Virus record (IMG/VR): IMGVR_UViG_3300021405_000028
Coordinates: 1-42,387 of that record
Source of the DNA: a virus
Length of the DNA stretch: 42,387 nucleotides
Reading direction: 5' to 3' (one strand)
Numbering within the stretch: position 1 is the stretch's first letter; every line of letters begins with the position of its first letter. The notes under the pieces were generated by a model, which saw only the letters and a list, made by a program, of their open reading frames with translations, did not search any database and was not told the DNA's origin. Made by a program: the position numbers and the translations under genes. Shown one piece after another: positions 35,268 through 42,387 of this stretch.

Positions 35268-36243
35268 CCTTCATAATCCAACCCGCGTCTTGCACCTGGG
35301 AACGCACAATCGAGCTATCGAATTTGAGCGTGACCACGGGCGTATCATTCACCGCTTTAATTAGTTCCTTAGCTTCCTTGGCCTGCGTAATGAGCAACGG
35401 GCTGGGGGTCTTGCCGTAGTTGGGCGCAAGCTCAAGGGCAAGTAATTTCTTTAAGGCGCGCGTGTAGCCTTGCGGGAGCGAGTACGCCGCGCCCGTGGTA
35501 GCCCATTCACTGATGATTAGATCGGTGAATATGTGCGCCTGATACGCCGCGCCGGGATTGGGATAAACGAATAATTGCCCGTAGGGGTAAGTGGGCTGGT
35601 ATGCCGCAACATAGGGCCATGGCCCCTGTACATTCTTTAGTAACTCTTCCTTGTATCGGTCGAAAGAGACCATTTCAAAGGAATAATCTAAGTTGCTATT
35701 GCCTGACGTGGTTGCACGGGTAAAGCCATCACGAAAACGCAAAGGCCGGCTAATGGGAATGTTGCCTGGGACTGTGTAGGTAATCGTGTCGGGATTAATG
35801 GCGGGTGTGAATAGTGCGGGCGCCGACATGGTCACTGTCTGCGCAATGGGGTTAAACGCGGTTACCGTGGTGGGCACGGGAATAAGCGCAGTGCCCGAAG
35901 GAAAGGCGGTGCCTAAATCAGTGAGCGTCCCGCCGATGGCAATATTTGAGGGGAATTGCGTGACGGCGGTAATGATGTTGCTAGCGCCCGTGACAGTGCC
36001 TACAAAAGTACCGCCCACAGGGTTGCCGACACTGTATTGATACTGCCCGGCGACCCAGTTAAAAATCGTCTCGACTTGCGTAAAAACAAAGCATTGATCT
36101 TGGCTTAGCGAATCAATCAAGTCGTTTAGGACATTCAAGCCCGTTTGTGCATCCTGGGCGGCAAGTGCTTCACCTGGGCTATACGAATTGATATTGAGTA
36201 GCGCGCCAGTGATGATATCGAGCGCTGTGGTTGCGCTTGCCAT
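35254..36243 (-). CDS. Tail accessory/head-to-tail adaptor, gp4-like (329 aa)
   Basis: The N-terminal part (LDIITGALLNINSYSPGEAL, then LNVLNDLIDSLSQD) and C-terminal YTRALKKLLALELAPNYGKT, plus PLLITQAKEAKELIKAVNDT, match podophage head-to-tail adaptors. A beta-rich insert at about 80-158 (GTFVGTVTGASNIITAV... AQTVTMSAPALF) is absent from P22 gp4. It is co-translated with gp10-like, as in P22. It bridges portal and gp10 and probably completes the DNA exit channel. Confidence 0.8.
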   Translation of the reverse strand: MASATTALDIITGALLNINSYSPGEALAAQDAQTGLNVLNDLIDSLSQDQCFVFTQVETIFNWVAGQYQYSVGNPVGGTFVGTVTGASNIITAVTQFPSNIAIGGTLTDLGTAFPSGTALIPVPTTVTAFNPIAQTVTMSAPALFTPAINPDTITYTVPGNIPISRPLRFRDGFTRATTSGNSNLDYSFEMVSFDRYKEELLKNVQGPWPYVAAYQPTYPYGQLFVYPNPGAAYQAHIFTDLIISEWATTGAAYSLPQGYTRALKKLLALELAPNYGKTPSPLLITQAKEAKELIKAVNDTPVVTLKFDSSIVRSQVQDAGWIMKGGFV

Positions 36244-36479
36244 TAGACCGCGAAGTACGGCACTTTAAATTGCGTGCCTGCCACGTTGATTATTAAATAC
36301 GCTTGCACTGTCGCAGGTAATGCCGCGCCCGCCCCTGCCGTCGCGGTTGCCGCCGTTGTGCTGCCTATGCCAACTTGGGCCGCCGCGACGGTGAGCGCTG
36401 CCGTCGTAAGAGTGAGATTACCAACCGTGCCAGAACCCCCAGAGCTAAACCCGCCGTTGCCTGGGCTCTTGATACTCAC
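36243..36479 (-). CDS. Small Gly/Thr/Ala-rich virion-region protein (78 aa)
   Basis: GTG 36479 overlaps the preceding TGA. The product (KSPGNGGFSSGGSGTVGN, then LTLTTAALTVAAAQVGIGST) ends in LIINVAGTQFKVPYFAV. It is probably a small surface or decoration protein; the composition resembles other proteins of this cluster. No domain recognised. Confidence 0.58.
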   Translation of the reverse strand: MSIKSPGNGGFSSGGSGTVGNLTLTTAALTVAAAQVGIGSTTAATATAGAGAALPATVQAYLIINVAGTQFKVPYFAV

Positions 36480-36835
36480 AGCCCTTCACCACGCGTAAAT
36501 GTGACGCTGCCGGCCGTGGCGCCGGCCGCTAAGATCACTGCCGCGCCGTTGACCTCCGCTGCAACGCTCACAACCACCACGGCGCCGGGTGCGACGGGGT
36601 AGCTTGCCGCGATGGTTGCGGCTGCTACGGCGCCCACCACGCCAAAATTGACGTACGCCCAAGCGGTGGTTTGGTTTGCTATCTGAATTTGCACCACTTG
36701 GTTATTTAAGGTGCCAGCAAAAGCGGTGGTAAAAGCATTGGCAACCGAAGCCGCAACGGTGGTCGAGGCTGAAAGAGTGCCCGCAGTTGTACCCGTCGCT
36801 GGGGTATAGAGCGGTTGGAATGCGCGCGTTTCCAT
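36476..36835 (-). CDS. Small decoration-like protein (119 aa)
   Basis: The product (METRAFQPLYTPATGTTAGT, then VVQIQIANQTTAWAYVNFGV, then PGAVVVVSVAAEVNGAAVIL) has a beta-sandwich pattern and low charge, like capsid decoration or fibre-base proteins. It lies in the run of small genes between coat and gp4-like. AAGGCG precedes the ATG. Confidence 0.58.
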   Translation of the reverse strand: METRAFQPLYTPATGTTAGTLSASTTVAASVANAFTTAFAGTLNNQVVQIQIANQTTAWAYVNFGVVGAVAAATIAASYPVAPGAVVVVSVAAEVNGAAVILAAGATAGSVTFTRGEGL

Positions 36836-36846
36836 TTTGGCGCGCC

Positions 36847-37197
36847 TTAAAACACTGCGTTAGGAAGTGCGGCTAATCCGCCATCAACAACGTTTTCCGC
36901 GCGCGTTACTTCAATAACAAACGGCTGCGGCGGCGTGCCGTTAACCGCTGCAATTGTTGTATTACTCCACAGGAATGTCAGCACGCCCGAAGCGCTTACA
37001 AAGACATTCTCTACAGAAATTCCTGCAACCGTGGTTAGCTGATTCCAGCTAATTAAGTCGCCGATCTGCGTACCCGGCACAGTAAAGGTTTGCGTAACAG
37101 TTGAACTTGCGGGTAAGTTCGGCACCGTGACCAAAGGTAAAGAAAGCATTTGCGCAAATAATTCGTTCCCGCGTTGTGCGGTTGCTCCACCTGGCAT
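36847..37197 (-). CDS. Small decoration-like protein (116 aa)
   Basis: ATG 37197 has a good AGGAG site. The product (NELFAQMLSLPLVTVPNLPA, then FTVPGTQIGDLISWNQLTTV, then VSASGVLTFLWSNTTIAAVN) is beta-rich with a hydrophobic core pattern of a small sandwich domain. It is probably a virion surface component. It lies just after an intrinsic terminator. Confidence 0.6.
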   Translation of the reverse strand: MPGGATAQRGNELFAQMLSLPLVTVPNLPASSTVTQTFTVPGTQIGDLISWNQLTTVAGISVENVFVSASGVLTFLWSNTTIAAVNGTPPQPFVIEVTRAENVVDGGLAALPNAVF

Positions 37198-37210
37198 GTT
37201 CGATAACTCC

Positions 37211-37241
37211 TAAAAAAAAGGGCCCGCTTCTACCGGGCCCG
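37211..37241 (-). terminator. Intrinsic terminator downstream of coat region
   Basis: GGGCCCG (37220-37226) and CGGGCCC (37234-37240) form a GC-rich hairpin with a 7-base loop. On the minus strand a run of eight T follows (complement of 37212-37219). It lies between the gene ending at 37274 and the one starting at 37197. It would lower transcription downstream of the coat genes unless the polymerase is antiterminated. Confidence 0.88.
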
Positions 37242-37273
37242 TAATTGGGGGCAAAACATCAACCAGAAATGTT

Positions 37274-37750
37274 TTAAGAAATATCGAAGCCGTACAAAAA
37301 GACGTCAACCGTACCAGTCGCAACCGTGGTGCCGATGTTCACAAAAACGGTTTGCGCCGTTTGAGAGACCGCCGTAACCGTGGTCGCCACCACAACCGCC
37401 GCCGTCTGCGAGGTATTGCCCGCAAGTGCCGCCGCCGTTTTGATCGCAGTACCACCGCCGGCCGCTGCCGTGAAAAGCCCTAGCGTTGCCGTCGCAATAC
37501 TTCCCGACACCCCCGCCAAGAGTGAGTTAGAAGTAACCATTTGCGTCGGCAGCCAAGAGGTTGAGTTAATGATCGGCATGAGTGCCGCATCGCCAGCACC
37601 CGCGACCGACACGCCACGCGCCACCCCGAGCAAGCGCAAGGCGTTGCCGCCTTGCCCTGGCACGGTGGGACCCGCGATGTTGACGGGCGTTAGCACCGCT
37701 AATTGGGAAGGGGTCGAGGTAACCGCCGGCCCCAGATTTACGTTAGCCAT
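37274..37750 (-). CDS. Decoration-like virion protein next to coat (158 aa)
   Basis: AGGAG sits nine bases before ATG 37750. The Ala/Thr/Val/Gly-rich product (MPIINSTSWLPTQMVTSNSL, then LGLFTAAAGGGTAIKTAAAL, then TVFVNIGTTVATGTVDVFLY) is beta-rich. Being the first gene after coat and before a terminator, it is expected to be abundant, as head decoration proteins are. The assignment rests on context and composition. Confidence 0.62.
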   Translation of the reverse strand: MANVNLGPAVTSTPSQLAVLTPVNIAGPTVPGQGGNALRLLGVARGVSVAGAGDAALMPIINSTSWLPTQMVTSNSLLAGVSGSIATATLGLFTAAAGGGTAIKTAAALAGNTSQTAAVVVATTVTAVSQTAQTVFVNIGTTVATGTVDVFLYGFDIS

Positions 37751-37769
37751 TTAAATTTTCTCCTAAGGG

Positions 37770-39125
37770 TTAGCCGGCGATACGAATGCCGAGCGAGCGA
37801 TAAAGACTTGCAGGGCCATACAAAACGTCTGCCCTTGTCGGCTCCGAATCGTTATTGATGGTGTATTGCGTAACGCAGCGTATGGACATGCCCACATCTT
37901 CATCATCGTAAGCACGTACAGCCATTTCCACGCCTTGGGGCAGCGGCAAGTCTGCAAACGCAAGCGCGAATGCGTACTTGTGAAACACCAAGCCTTGCGG
38001 GCTCGTAACGTTTGCATTTGCAGTTCCACCGTTGACGGTGATTACCGCCGAGATACCCGGCGCGCTTGTTACGTTCTGGAATTGGCCACCCGATATAATG
38101 GCGTCGCCAATCGTGAGCGTAAGCAGTCCGCCCGCGCTTGAGGTGTAAACGCCCGTGAGTGGGTTAAACGTGCCGTTAGCGAGCGTCGCGGGCCCAAAGG
38201 TCAAGCCTTGTGTTGCTGCGCCATTCGCAGGGGACACAAAACCACCCGGCGGCAGCACGACGAATTGCTTAGTCGCTTTGCCGTACTGCAAGCGGTTTTG
38301 CGGGTTGACCGCAAACACGCCCGCAATTTGGATGGTATCGCCCACCTTGATAACGCCCGTGAAGGCAGTCCATCCGCCAGTGGACAAGGTGCCAGACGCG
38401 GCCCACCCGGAAGTCAGCAGCGCAGTGCCAGTGGGCGTTGCGGTAACGGTGGGGGCGCCGCCTTGCGCGCCAGTAATGAAGGTGGGGACGTTTTGGTCCT
38501 CCCACCAATCAAGGCCGGCAAACTGTTTGGCTATCAAGCCCTTCTCGACGTAGTCGCCGATCTGCACTTGAGGGTTAAAGAGCCCCTTCACTGAATCGGT
38601 AGCAGCGCTCATGCTGATCGGGTCCAGTACGCAATTTTTCTCACCCTCTGTTGGGCACGCTTCGGCCGCAAGGAAAGCGCGGGCGTCTGAGAAAATCTTG
38701 TAAGAAGCCGGCGAGGTACCGAAAGTACCTAAGGTGGTCGCCGTATTCAAAAATGCGAATTGCGCCGTATCTGAATCGATACGATTCGCAACCGCCGCGA
38801 TCTGCGGGCGCAAGATGCGCTTTTTGAACATGTCCATCGACAGCGCTAAGTCTTGCGTTGTGAATTGGACATCAACGTGGAACTGATAATTAAGCACCAC
38901 GGGAGTAAACGTTTCGTTGCTGTCCTCAACGTTTAGGGGTGGCCCATAGGTGCCGATATAACGCGGCGGGCGCCGCACGTTAACCGTATTGCCAACTTTC
39001 GCGCCCGTCTGTGCGTACTCATTCGAGTATTGACGTTCCACGCGGTTGGCAATAACCAATTCATTCTCAAGCACCACTAACGCTTCATTAGTGATGTAAG
39101 ACATGGTGAGAAGGTTATTAGCCAT
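37770..39125 (-). CDS. Major coat protein, P22 gp5 family (451 aa)
   Basis: N-terminal arm and E-loop region (NTVNVRRPPRYIGTYGPPLN), the long spine helix (RIDSDTAQFAFLNTATTLG), then LFNPQVQIGDYVEKGLIAKQ and FAGLDWWEDQNVPTFITG match P22-type coat proteins. The accessory I-domain-like beta region follows (FTGVIKVGDTIQIAGVFAVN). The C-terminus (VTQYTINNDSEPTRADVLYG) ends in GIRIAG. Length is close to P22 coat (430 aa). It is preceded by a good AGGAG site and follows the scaffold gene. Confidence 0.92.
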   Translation of the reverse strand: MANNLLTMSYITNEALVVLENELVIANRVERQYSNEYAQTGAKVGNTVNVRRPPRYIGTYGPPLNVEDSNETFTPVVLNYQFHVDVQFTTQDLALSMDMFKKRILRPQIAAVANRIDSDTAQFAFLNTATTLGTFGTSPASYKIFSDARAFLAAEACPTEGEKNCVLDPISMSAATDSVKGLFNPQVQIGDYVEKGLIAKQFAGLDWWEDQNVPTFITGAQGGAPTVTATPTGTALLTSGWAASGTLSTGGWTAFTGVIKVGDTIQIAGVFAVNPQNRLQYGKATKQFVVLPPGGFVSPANGAATQGLTFGPATLANGTFNPLTGVYTSSAGGLLTLTIGDAIISGGQFQNVTSAPGISAVITVNGGTANANVTSPQGLVFHKYAFALAFADLPLPQGVEMAVRAYDDEDVGMSIRCVTQYTINNDSEPTRADVLYGPASLYRSLGIRIAG

Positions 39126-39142
39126 TGAAAATCGCTCCTAAA

Positions 39143-40141
39143 TTATTTGTTTCGGGAGCGCTGCCGTTCATAGGCTCTAAGTTCGCGATAGGTCATCTTT
39201 GCGGGGTCAACATTGGTGTTGACGCTCGCACTTGAACTTAGAGGCTTGATGGGCGGCGGCGCTGCGCTGGTAGCAACGCTTGCTTGCTGCGGCTCTTCCT
39301 TTGCCGGCGGTTTCGCAAACGTTGCTTCTAATGCACCGATTGCGGCTATTGCCTTAAGCGGGTGCATCGCGTTGATTTGGGCTAGAAACTCGGGGTGCTT
39401 CCCCATGTAGTAGGAAACTTCGCCGATGTACTCAGACCCGGACAGATAATTGATTACCTGCGTATGAGTGCGAACATCTGCCGCCGCCATGACTTCCTTA
39501 AAATCAGGGTGGCGTTTTTCCGTTTCCGCTACGCGCGAACGCGCAAGGGCTTCGGCCTGTGCAGCCTCGGCTTGCGCGCGCTCTTGTGCTTGTTGCTTGC
39601 GATCTTTTTCTACCGCGTCGCTTGCGGCCCAGGCCGCTAAGGCCTCGGCATATTCAAAGCTTTTAAACTGGCCCTTATCATCGACAAATAACTTAGGATC
39701 GGGCTTACCCTTCTCTGCTGGCGGCGCAACTGGCGTTGCACCTTTCTTTAACTCTTCTAACTGCTTTTCTAATTCCGCTGCTCTCTCATCCGATAACCTC
39801 TTTGCATTCCATTGCGCCTTTGCAAACTCTTCCGCCTCCGTAACTTCCGCCGCGCGCTTGTCGGCCAGCGCCTTAAAAGACATGGCTTCGGCGTGCTTCT
39901 TACCGACAACCTTGCGCGCTTTTTCGTCACGCTCTAGGAATGCTTGCGTATCCGGGTCGGGGTCTTTGTACTCTTCGGTTTCCTTGGCTTCGGGCTTTAC
40001 GTCAACGGGGGCTTGTTTCTTGACTACTTCGAGCGGCGGCGCATCTTTTTCCTTTTGCGGCCTAGGATCACTCTTGATTTCTTCGTGTTTACCACTCGCA
40101 ATAAATTCGTTCAAACCGCCCGACGTAACAACTTTACCCAT
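39143..40141 (-). CDS. Scaffolding protein (332 aa)
   Basis: Very charged, helical, Ala/Glu/Lys-rich protein (KQQAQERAQAEAAQAEALAR; RAAELEKQLEELKKG) between portal and coat, with a basic C-terminus (MTYRELRAYERQRSRNK) suited to binding coat. This is the layout of P22 gp8 scaffolding (303 aa). It directs prohead assembly and portal incorporation and then leaves. The N-terminal third is Pro/Lys/Asp-rich and probably flexible. Confidence 0.88.
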   Translation of the reverse strand: MGKVVTSGGLNEFIASGKHEEIKSDPRPQKEKDAPPLEVVKKQAPVDVKPEAKETEEYKDPDPDTQAFLERDEKARKVVGKKHAEAMSFKALADKRAAEVTEAEEFAKAQWNAKRLSDERAAELEKQLEELKKGATPVAPPAEKGKPDPKLFVDDKGQFKSFEYAEALAAWAASDAVEKDRKQQAQERAQAEAAQAEALARSRVAETEKRHPDFKEVMAAADVRTHTQVINYLSGSEYIGEVSYYMGKHPEFLAQINAMHPLKAIAAIGALEATFAKPPAKEEPQQASVATSAAPPPIKPLSSSASVNTNVDPAKMTYRELRAYERQRSRNK

Positions 40142-40199
40142 AGGGATTCCCTACGCACTTAAGCGCATCTGCTTTTTAAGCAACTCTGCTTTTATCGAC

Positions 40200-40607
40200 T
40201 TACGGGGTAATCAAGACCCCAGCAAGATCGGTGATTGCCGAAGCGGGATTGGCCGCCGGCACCGTAATCGTTACTGCGTTAGAATCGGCCGACACAAGCC
40301 CATCAGTTGTTACGGTATCAACCGTGTAAACGTCCGAGCCTGTGAGCGGGGTGGAATCGGTGAACGCCATTGCGCCCACTACGGCGATAGGTGAACCAAT
40401 AATAGTGCCGTTGCGGCTAACGTTTGTAGATGCAATATCAGTAAGCGCCAAGGGCGTGCCATCGATGCGCGTGCTCGGCGTTGTCCAAGTTAGATTTACT
40501 TGCAAGTTATTCCCCTGTAAATGGATGATGATGGAATTCACAACTAGCGTTACCGCGCGTGCGGGGTAGAACTGTTTGTGATGGTGTTTTCGCTTAAAGA
40601 AAATCAT
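40200..40607 (-). CDS. Fibronectin type III/Ig-like protein between portal and scaffold (135 aa)
   Basis: ATG 40607 overlaps the portal TGA. After a basic leader (MIFFKRKHHHKQFYPARAV) the sequence NNLQVNLTWTTPSTRIDGTP, LTDIASTNVSRNGTIIG, and SDVYTVDTVTTDGLVSADSN is a fibronectin type III-like beta-sandwich. It is not part of the P22 core gene set. Ig-like domains on phage capsids often bind surface carbohydrates. Whether it is carried on the virion is inferred from operon position. Confidence 0.7.
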   Translation of the reverse strand: MIFFKRKHHHKQFYPARAVTLVVNSIIIHLQGNNLQVNLTWTTPSTRIDGTPLALTDIASTNVSRNGTIIGSPIAVVGAMAFTDSTPLTGSDVYTVDTVTTDGLVSADSNAVTITVPAANPASAITDLAGVLITP

Positions 40608-42387
40608 GCGGCTTTCGGCTTCGCCGCCGCCTCTTTGGCAATCTTCTCGGCGCTCGCCAATTCTTCGCGGCGCGCAACCGCGTCATGTCCGGCCTGTACA
40701 TGCGTGCCGAGTAGATTCCCCGTCTGCTGAATCTCGGCGACGTGTACCTGTGTGACCGCACGAACTGCCGTATCTTCTTTCTTGGTCTTATCCGCATCGG
40801 TCGCATTCTTGAGATTCGCGTTAATCTTGTCGCGCTCGACGCTCATCCAGCCATGCTCTATATCGGTCTTAAACTTGAGTTGCTGCTGTAACTGCTGTAT
40901 GACTTGGCTTTGTTGCTGCATCTGCCCTTGAATCGTTTGCACAATTTGCTGTGCCTGTTTCGGAAGTCCTGCGATAGCTTTCTGCATGCCGGCCTGGTTA
41001 GTTGGCATTAGACGATTAGCCAAATCATCAGCCCCAGCAAAATCCATAGACCTAACGACCAAATCAGCGCCGACAGCGGCGATAGGCTTAGCAAGTTCCG
41101 TCTTAAGTAACTCAAGCATCGAGTTAGCGCCCTCCAGGCGCTTTGTCTCATAGCCTGGGCCCGTATCCATAACCACGTCATAGCGGCCCACCTTCAGGTC
41201 ATTTTTAATTTCCATGACTGCAGGATTTAAAGGATTAGGCTGCGGCGTATTAATCGCCTGCATGTCGGGGATGCCATCTTCCCCTATGATGCGTTGCATG
41301 CGCGCCGTGTCGTAATAAAACGGAATCAGCGATAGGAGAATGCGCCCTGTATGCGCAATCGCACGCGTCTGATTATCGTAGTATTGATAGTGTCCAATGT
41401 CCGAGAGGGCTTGGCGCCTCTGCAGAGCAACGCCAGATATCGCCGCTCCGGGTACGTCCGCGCTCGGATCATGTGGCATGCCAGCCACGGCCATGAGATC
41501 TTGCTGAGCGCCTTGCGCTGCCTGTACGGCACCCGCAGGCACAGCGACGGGCGGCGTACGGGATGGCGGCGGCAAAAGTTGTTTAGAGCCGTCAGGCTGT
41601 TCAATGACGGCAGGCTCGTAAACCAAAGCGCTGTAAGGTTTTTGGTTCGCATCTTTCCATTCGGGGTGCCCGTCAAGCTGGCCGGCGGCGACTACCCAAG
41701 GTGCCTTAGGCGCAAGCGCTAATAGCTCGGTTTCCATCGTGCGCCAATAGTTGTACATGCGCGCCGGGTCCATCAAATCCCAGACCATGCCCTTACGGCG
41801 CACTCGGCCGTTAAGATCCAGCACATTGCCTTCGCAACGGATTACCGGAATCCATTTATCGGGGAGCGGATTATCGGACCTACTGCGCCTATCAACGATG
41901 GCTTGACCATTCAAGCGATACCACTCAACGCACTTGCGCGTTGATTCGCGCGAAACCTTTTTACCACCCGACATGGCATAGGTGACCTTCGCGGCGGATA
42001 GATCCGCCTCTAGCTCTTCGATTTGATCTTTGAAAAGCGCCATGCCGTTAGTCATGCGGTACAGCGTCTCGGTGGACTTGCGAATCCGGTAATACTCGGC
42101 AAGCCGTATTTCGTCCTTTGACTCCCATTCGGCCATCGCATCGCCGTTGCCCGTATGCTGGAATTCTGTGTTAGCCGCGTCCGGGTAATCGCGCTTGTAA
42201 TCCTCCCGCTTCATCATTTCGGTAATGATTACCCAGTCCGCATCCTCACCTGTGGGCAAGGTGCTGGCCGGGTCCATGTACACGGTAAACGTGTTACGGA
42301 TGGGCTTGATCAATAACTCTTGGTCGAATGAGTCTTGCTCAATGTAGTCTGAGCAAACCCGCCAGTAGCCCCACCCAATCGTCACAG
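40604..42387 (-). CDS. Portal protein, main part (P22 gp1-like), joins with 1-536
   Basis: The main body of the portal follows from the right window edge, with GYWRVCSDYIEQDSFDQELL, IRNTFTVYMDPAS, SDNPLPDKWIPVIRCEGNVL and MDPARMYNYWRTMETELLAL, a conserved P22-like portal region. The C-terminal stretch (QQIVQTIQGQMQQQSQVIQQ) is a Gln-rich coiled coil, like the portal barrel of P22, followed by a Lys/Ala-rich tail. The gene runs off the window end in frame and continues at 536-1, giving about 725 residues overall. Confidence 0.93.
   Translation of the reverse strand, partial: VTIGWGYWRVCSDYIEQDSFDQELLIKPIRNTFTVYMDPASTLPTGEDADWVIITEMMKREDYKRDYPDAANTEFQHTGNGDAMAEWESKDEIRLAEYYRIRKSTETLYRMTNGMALFKDQIEELEADLSAAKVTYAMSGGKKVSRESTRKCVEWYRLNGQAIVDRRSRSDNPLPDKWIPVIRCEGNVLDLNGRVRRKGMVWDLMDPARMYNYWRTMETELLALAPKAPWVVAAGQLDGHPEWKDANQKPYSALVYEPAVIEQPDGSKQLLPPPSRTPPVAVPAGAVQAAQGAQQDLMAVAGMPHDPSADVPGAAISGVALQRRQALSDIGHYQYYDNQTRAIAHTGRILLSLIPFYYDTARMQRIIGEDGIPDMQAINTPQPNPLNPAVMEIKNDLKVGRYDVVMDTGPGYETKRLEGANSMLELLKTELAKPIAAVGADLVVRSMDFAGADDLANRLMPTNQAGMQKAIAGLPKQAQQIVQTIQGQMQQQSQVIQQLQQQLKFKTDIEHGWMSVERDKINANLKNATDADKTKKEDTAVRAVTQVHVAEIQQTGNLLGTHVQAGHDAVARREELASAEKIAKEAAAKPKAA
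42246..42387. repeat. Terminal redundancy, right copy (matches 1-142)
   Basis: Near-perfect second copy of the left-end sequence (see 1-142), differing at one base (G 42261 against T 16). It lies inside the portal gene. The sequence is therefore a circularly closed genome rather than a phage with genes ending at fixed termini. Confidence 0.93.

Noticed and set aside
39468-40394. 308-aa plus-strand open frame
   Set aside because: Antisense of the scaffold gene; Ala/Ser/Cys-rich shadow of a Lys/Glu/Ala-rich coding strand.
1-42387. tRNA genes
   Set aside because: TTCGATTC/GTTCGATC-like fragments occur (for example near 511 and 12026), but no cloverleaf could be built around them, and they lie in coding sequence.
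1-42387. CRISPR array
   Set aside because: No set of 23-40 bp repeats with regular spacers was seen. The only short tandem repeats are 10-13 bp binding-site-like arrays.

Overview
The window is an essentially complete genome of a temperate, P22-like short-tailed phage (podovirus-type virion) in circular form. The first 142 bases recur at the end (1-142 and 42246-42387, one mismatch), and the portal gene runs across the join, so the unique length is about 42,245 bp. The host is probably a Gram-negative bacterium. A phage csrA gene weakly favours Gammaproteobacteria, because chromosomal CsrA is common there and largely missing from alpha- and betaproteobacteria. No host can be named from the sequence alone.

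Most genes lie on the minus strand, in the order in which they are read leftward from the immunity region. First, cro (14187) and a replication gene with internal iterons, then small zinc-finger, nuclease and HTH genes down to 11.9 kb. A gene-poor stretch of about 640 bp follows. A second early operon of about a dozen small, tightly overlapping genes (11.25-7.06 kb) begins at a perfect operator palindrome. After an intrinsic terminator near 6.95 kb come an AAA+ ATPase and a Q-like antiterminator, which leads into the late genes: a GroES-like protein, both terminase subunits, a tail protein, a possibly frameshifted small gene, and the portal. Across the join the late genes continue leftward from 42.4 to 23.4 kb: portal, a fibronectin-like protein, scaffold, coat, decoration-like proteins, gp4-like and gp10-like tail adaptors, a cupin-SET protein, three ejection proteins (gp7/gp20/gp16-like), two receptor-binding proteins and the lysis genes.

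Plus-strand genes form two blocks. The block at 14.29-18.73 kb is a short repressor followed by a recombination operon: membrane protein, ERF annealase, mini-HAD phosphatase, YqaJ exonuclease, ParB-like protein and an Xis-like protein. It converges on the minus-strand integrase. The block at 20.3-23.4 kb, between the integrase and the lysis genes, looks like a lysogenic-conversion cargo region. It holds a protein with six tandem helix-turn-helix modules, a CsrA homologue, a secreted Cys/Gly-rich peptide and several small unknowns. A further 55-residue two-helix membrane protein sits on the plus strand between the gp16-like gene and the tail fibre, the place where P22 carries its immI/sieA genes.

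Regulation is unusually easy to see. Seven copies of an AGCATACT operator element lie in four control gaps: cro/repressor, the recombination operon, the second leftward operon, and the cargo region. Cro and the repressor share the same recognition-helix residues (KSAVSQW), so one operator code probably controls all four transcription units, including the cargo block. Tandem TGGTAACACT repeats beside the integrase and again near 11.7 kb look like protein-binding arrays.
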